A stretch of DNA of 64,000 bases, taken from NCBI GenBank assembly GCA_964036045.1, contig OZ038384.1, forward strand, positions 21,381,000-21,444,999. Reading direction: 5' to 3'. The notes under the pieces are model-generated. The model was not told the DNA's origin, made no database searches, and saw only the letters and a program-made list of their open reading frames with translations. The stretch's first letter is position 1; every line of letters begins with the position of its first letter. The DNA comes from Eutreptiella sp. 'Long Island Sound 2002' (Eukaryota > Euglenozoa > Euglenophyceae > Eutreptiales > Eutreptiaceae). Below, one piece after another: positions 63,150 to 64,000 of this stretch. Position numbers and translations under genes: made by a program.

Positions 63150-64000
63150 GATCTTGCCCTATCCTGCACAGTTTCGCACAAAAAATAGTAAAATATGGCT
63201 CCTTCACAAATCCTGATCCCTTGCAATCAGCAACTCCCAAGTACAATAGCTCCAATCCAAATAATCCACACTGTGGGCTTCCAAGGGCGTTTGAGGTCCC
63301 GCGTTGACACCGAACAATTCCTTTCAAGACGCCGGTCACCTCACGGTGCACACAGAGACACGGGCGTTGGGCATGTACATAGAATTGCACCAATGGAATA
63401 ATGGAAAGGAAGCCCTGAAATTGGCATATGAACACAAATCACGCAAGATTGGGGAAAGATAGAAACATACACAATCACAGCCATAGACCCCTCATTCCCT
63501 GCACTCAGGACCTTCCCTTGACTCGCCAACATGATGCCCTGAACCAAGTCAAATAAGATGGCTAAATGCCATGTGTCAAAAGTCACTACACAAATCCCAA
63601 AAATGTGTGCCCTTCCAAGCCTCTAAATCCTAGCTCAATAGGGGAGGTGGCGTGTCATGGCCTAGAGTGGCACTCAGGACCATGTCCTACCCTGACAGAA
63701 CTTTGGTTGGACTTGGAGTCGATTGGGCTCGGAGAATTGCCCCATGAAGATGACCTCACAACATAGCAAAATTAGGCAAATCACACCATATTGCCCAAAA
63801 TTCAATTATATACTCGAAAATGCATACGGCAAATATTCAAATGCTCCATGCATGTGTCAAACCGGAACGTAAAATACAGGGGTGATATAGAACAAAGGCT
63901 CGTGCCCAAGAATATTCCAACATTGGTCCCCGAACCCCTCCGGATATACACATGCCATGCTTCACAAGTCAACTCACGAATTTGAGACCTAATTTTGTGA
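63058..64000 (-). repeat. Element E 5' LTR, partial
   Basis: Positions 63074-64000 match 20973-21912 with a few percent divergence and small indels (a 17-base block of the left copy is missing near 63500). The LTR continues past the window. The first bases of the gag-like open frame overlap it. Confidence 0.82.

Larger units (their letters stand above)
20955..64000 (-). mobile_element. Element E: outermost Ty3/gypsy element, interrupted by F, C and D
   Basis: A single minus-strand element is spread over the right two thirds of the window. Its 3' LTR is 20955-26057 (holding F). Pol runs from about 31346 down to 26451. Element C interrupts between the gag and pol regions. Gag is 63149-60112 and the 5' LTR starts at about 63058 and leaves the window. 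The two LTRs match over 20973-21912 and 63074-64000. A primer-binding-like TGGTAGCAGAGG follows the 5' LTR on the minus strand (63046-63057). A purine tract precedes the 3' LTR (26058-26072). Without insertions E would be about 13 kb. Protein sequences are closest to element D. Confidence 0.82.

Overview
This window is eukaryotic intergenic DNA built almost entirely from LTR retrotransposons. It contains no convincing host gene, rRNA, tRNA or CRISPR array. Every recognisable coding segment belongs to a Ty3/gypsy-type element: gag, aspartic protease, reverse transcriptase (RT), RNase H, integrase and chromodomain. Large elements with long coiled-coil Gags and chromodomains suggest a repeat-rich genome, and I would guess the green lineage, but the window cannot fix the organism. 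Most reading frames carry stops or frameshifts, so these are decayed copies.

Left part (1-20954). A degenerate 180-190 bp tandem repeat (60-1015) and a diverged duplication (1597-2060) precede element A. Element A (about 2260-15887, minus strand) is the most unusual unit. Its order is a very long coiled-coil gag, zinc knuckle, protease, dUTPase domain, Dam-methyltransferase-like domain, RT, RNase H, integrase, chromodomain and an unrecognised 3' ORF. A short piece of its RT is inverted. Next comes a direct-repeat pair (14915-15887 and 19006-19841) that looks like the A-family LTR plus gag start. Between the two copies lies a small non-autonomous LTR element G (15985-18752) with a 4-bp target duplication AATG.

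Right part (20955-64000). This is one nested structure. The outermost element E is on the minus strand: 3' LTR 20955-26057, pol 26451-31346, gag 59900-63149, 5' LTR running off the window. A non-autonomous element F (23326-25965) sits in its 3' LTR. Element C (plus strand, 31347-59899) sits between E's gag and pol. Element D (plus strand, 37612-54820, 3-kb LTRs) sits inside the RNase H of C, flanked by the target duplication CTAG. The order of insertion is E, then C, then D; F went into E independently.

D and E are related to each other: they share LTR core, pol sequence and an unusual zinc knuckle. D, E and F share the same LTR start (TGAAGC) next to a purine tract, which suggests that F borrowed the machinery of the D/E family. 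All four autonomous elements carry the same Dam-like domain between protease and RT.
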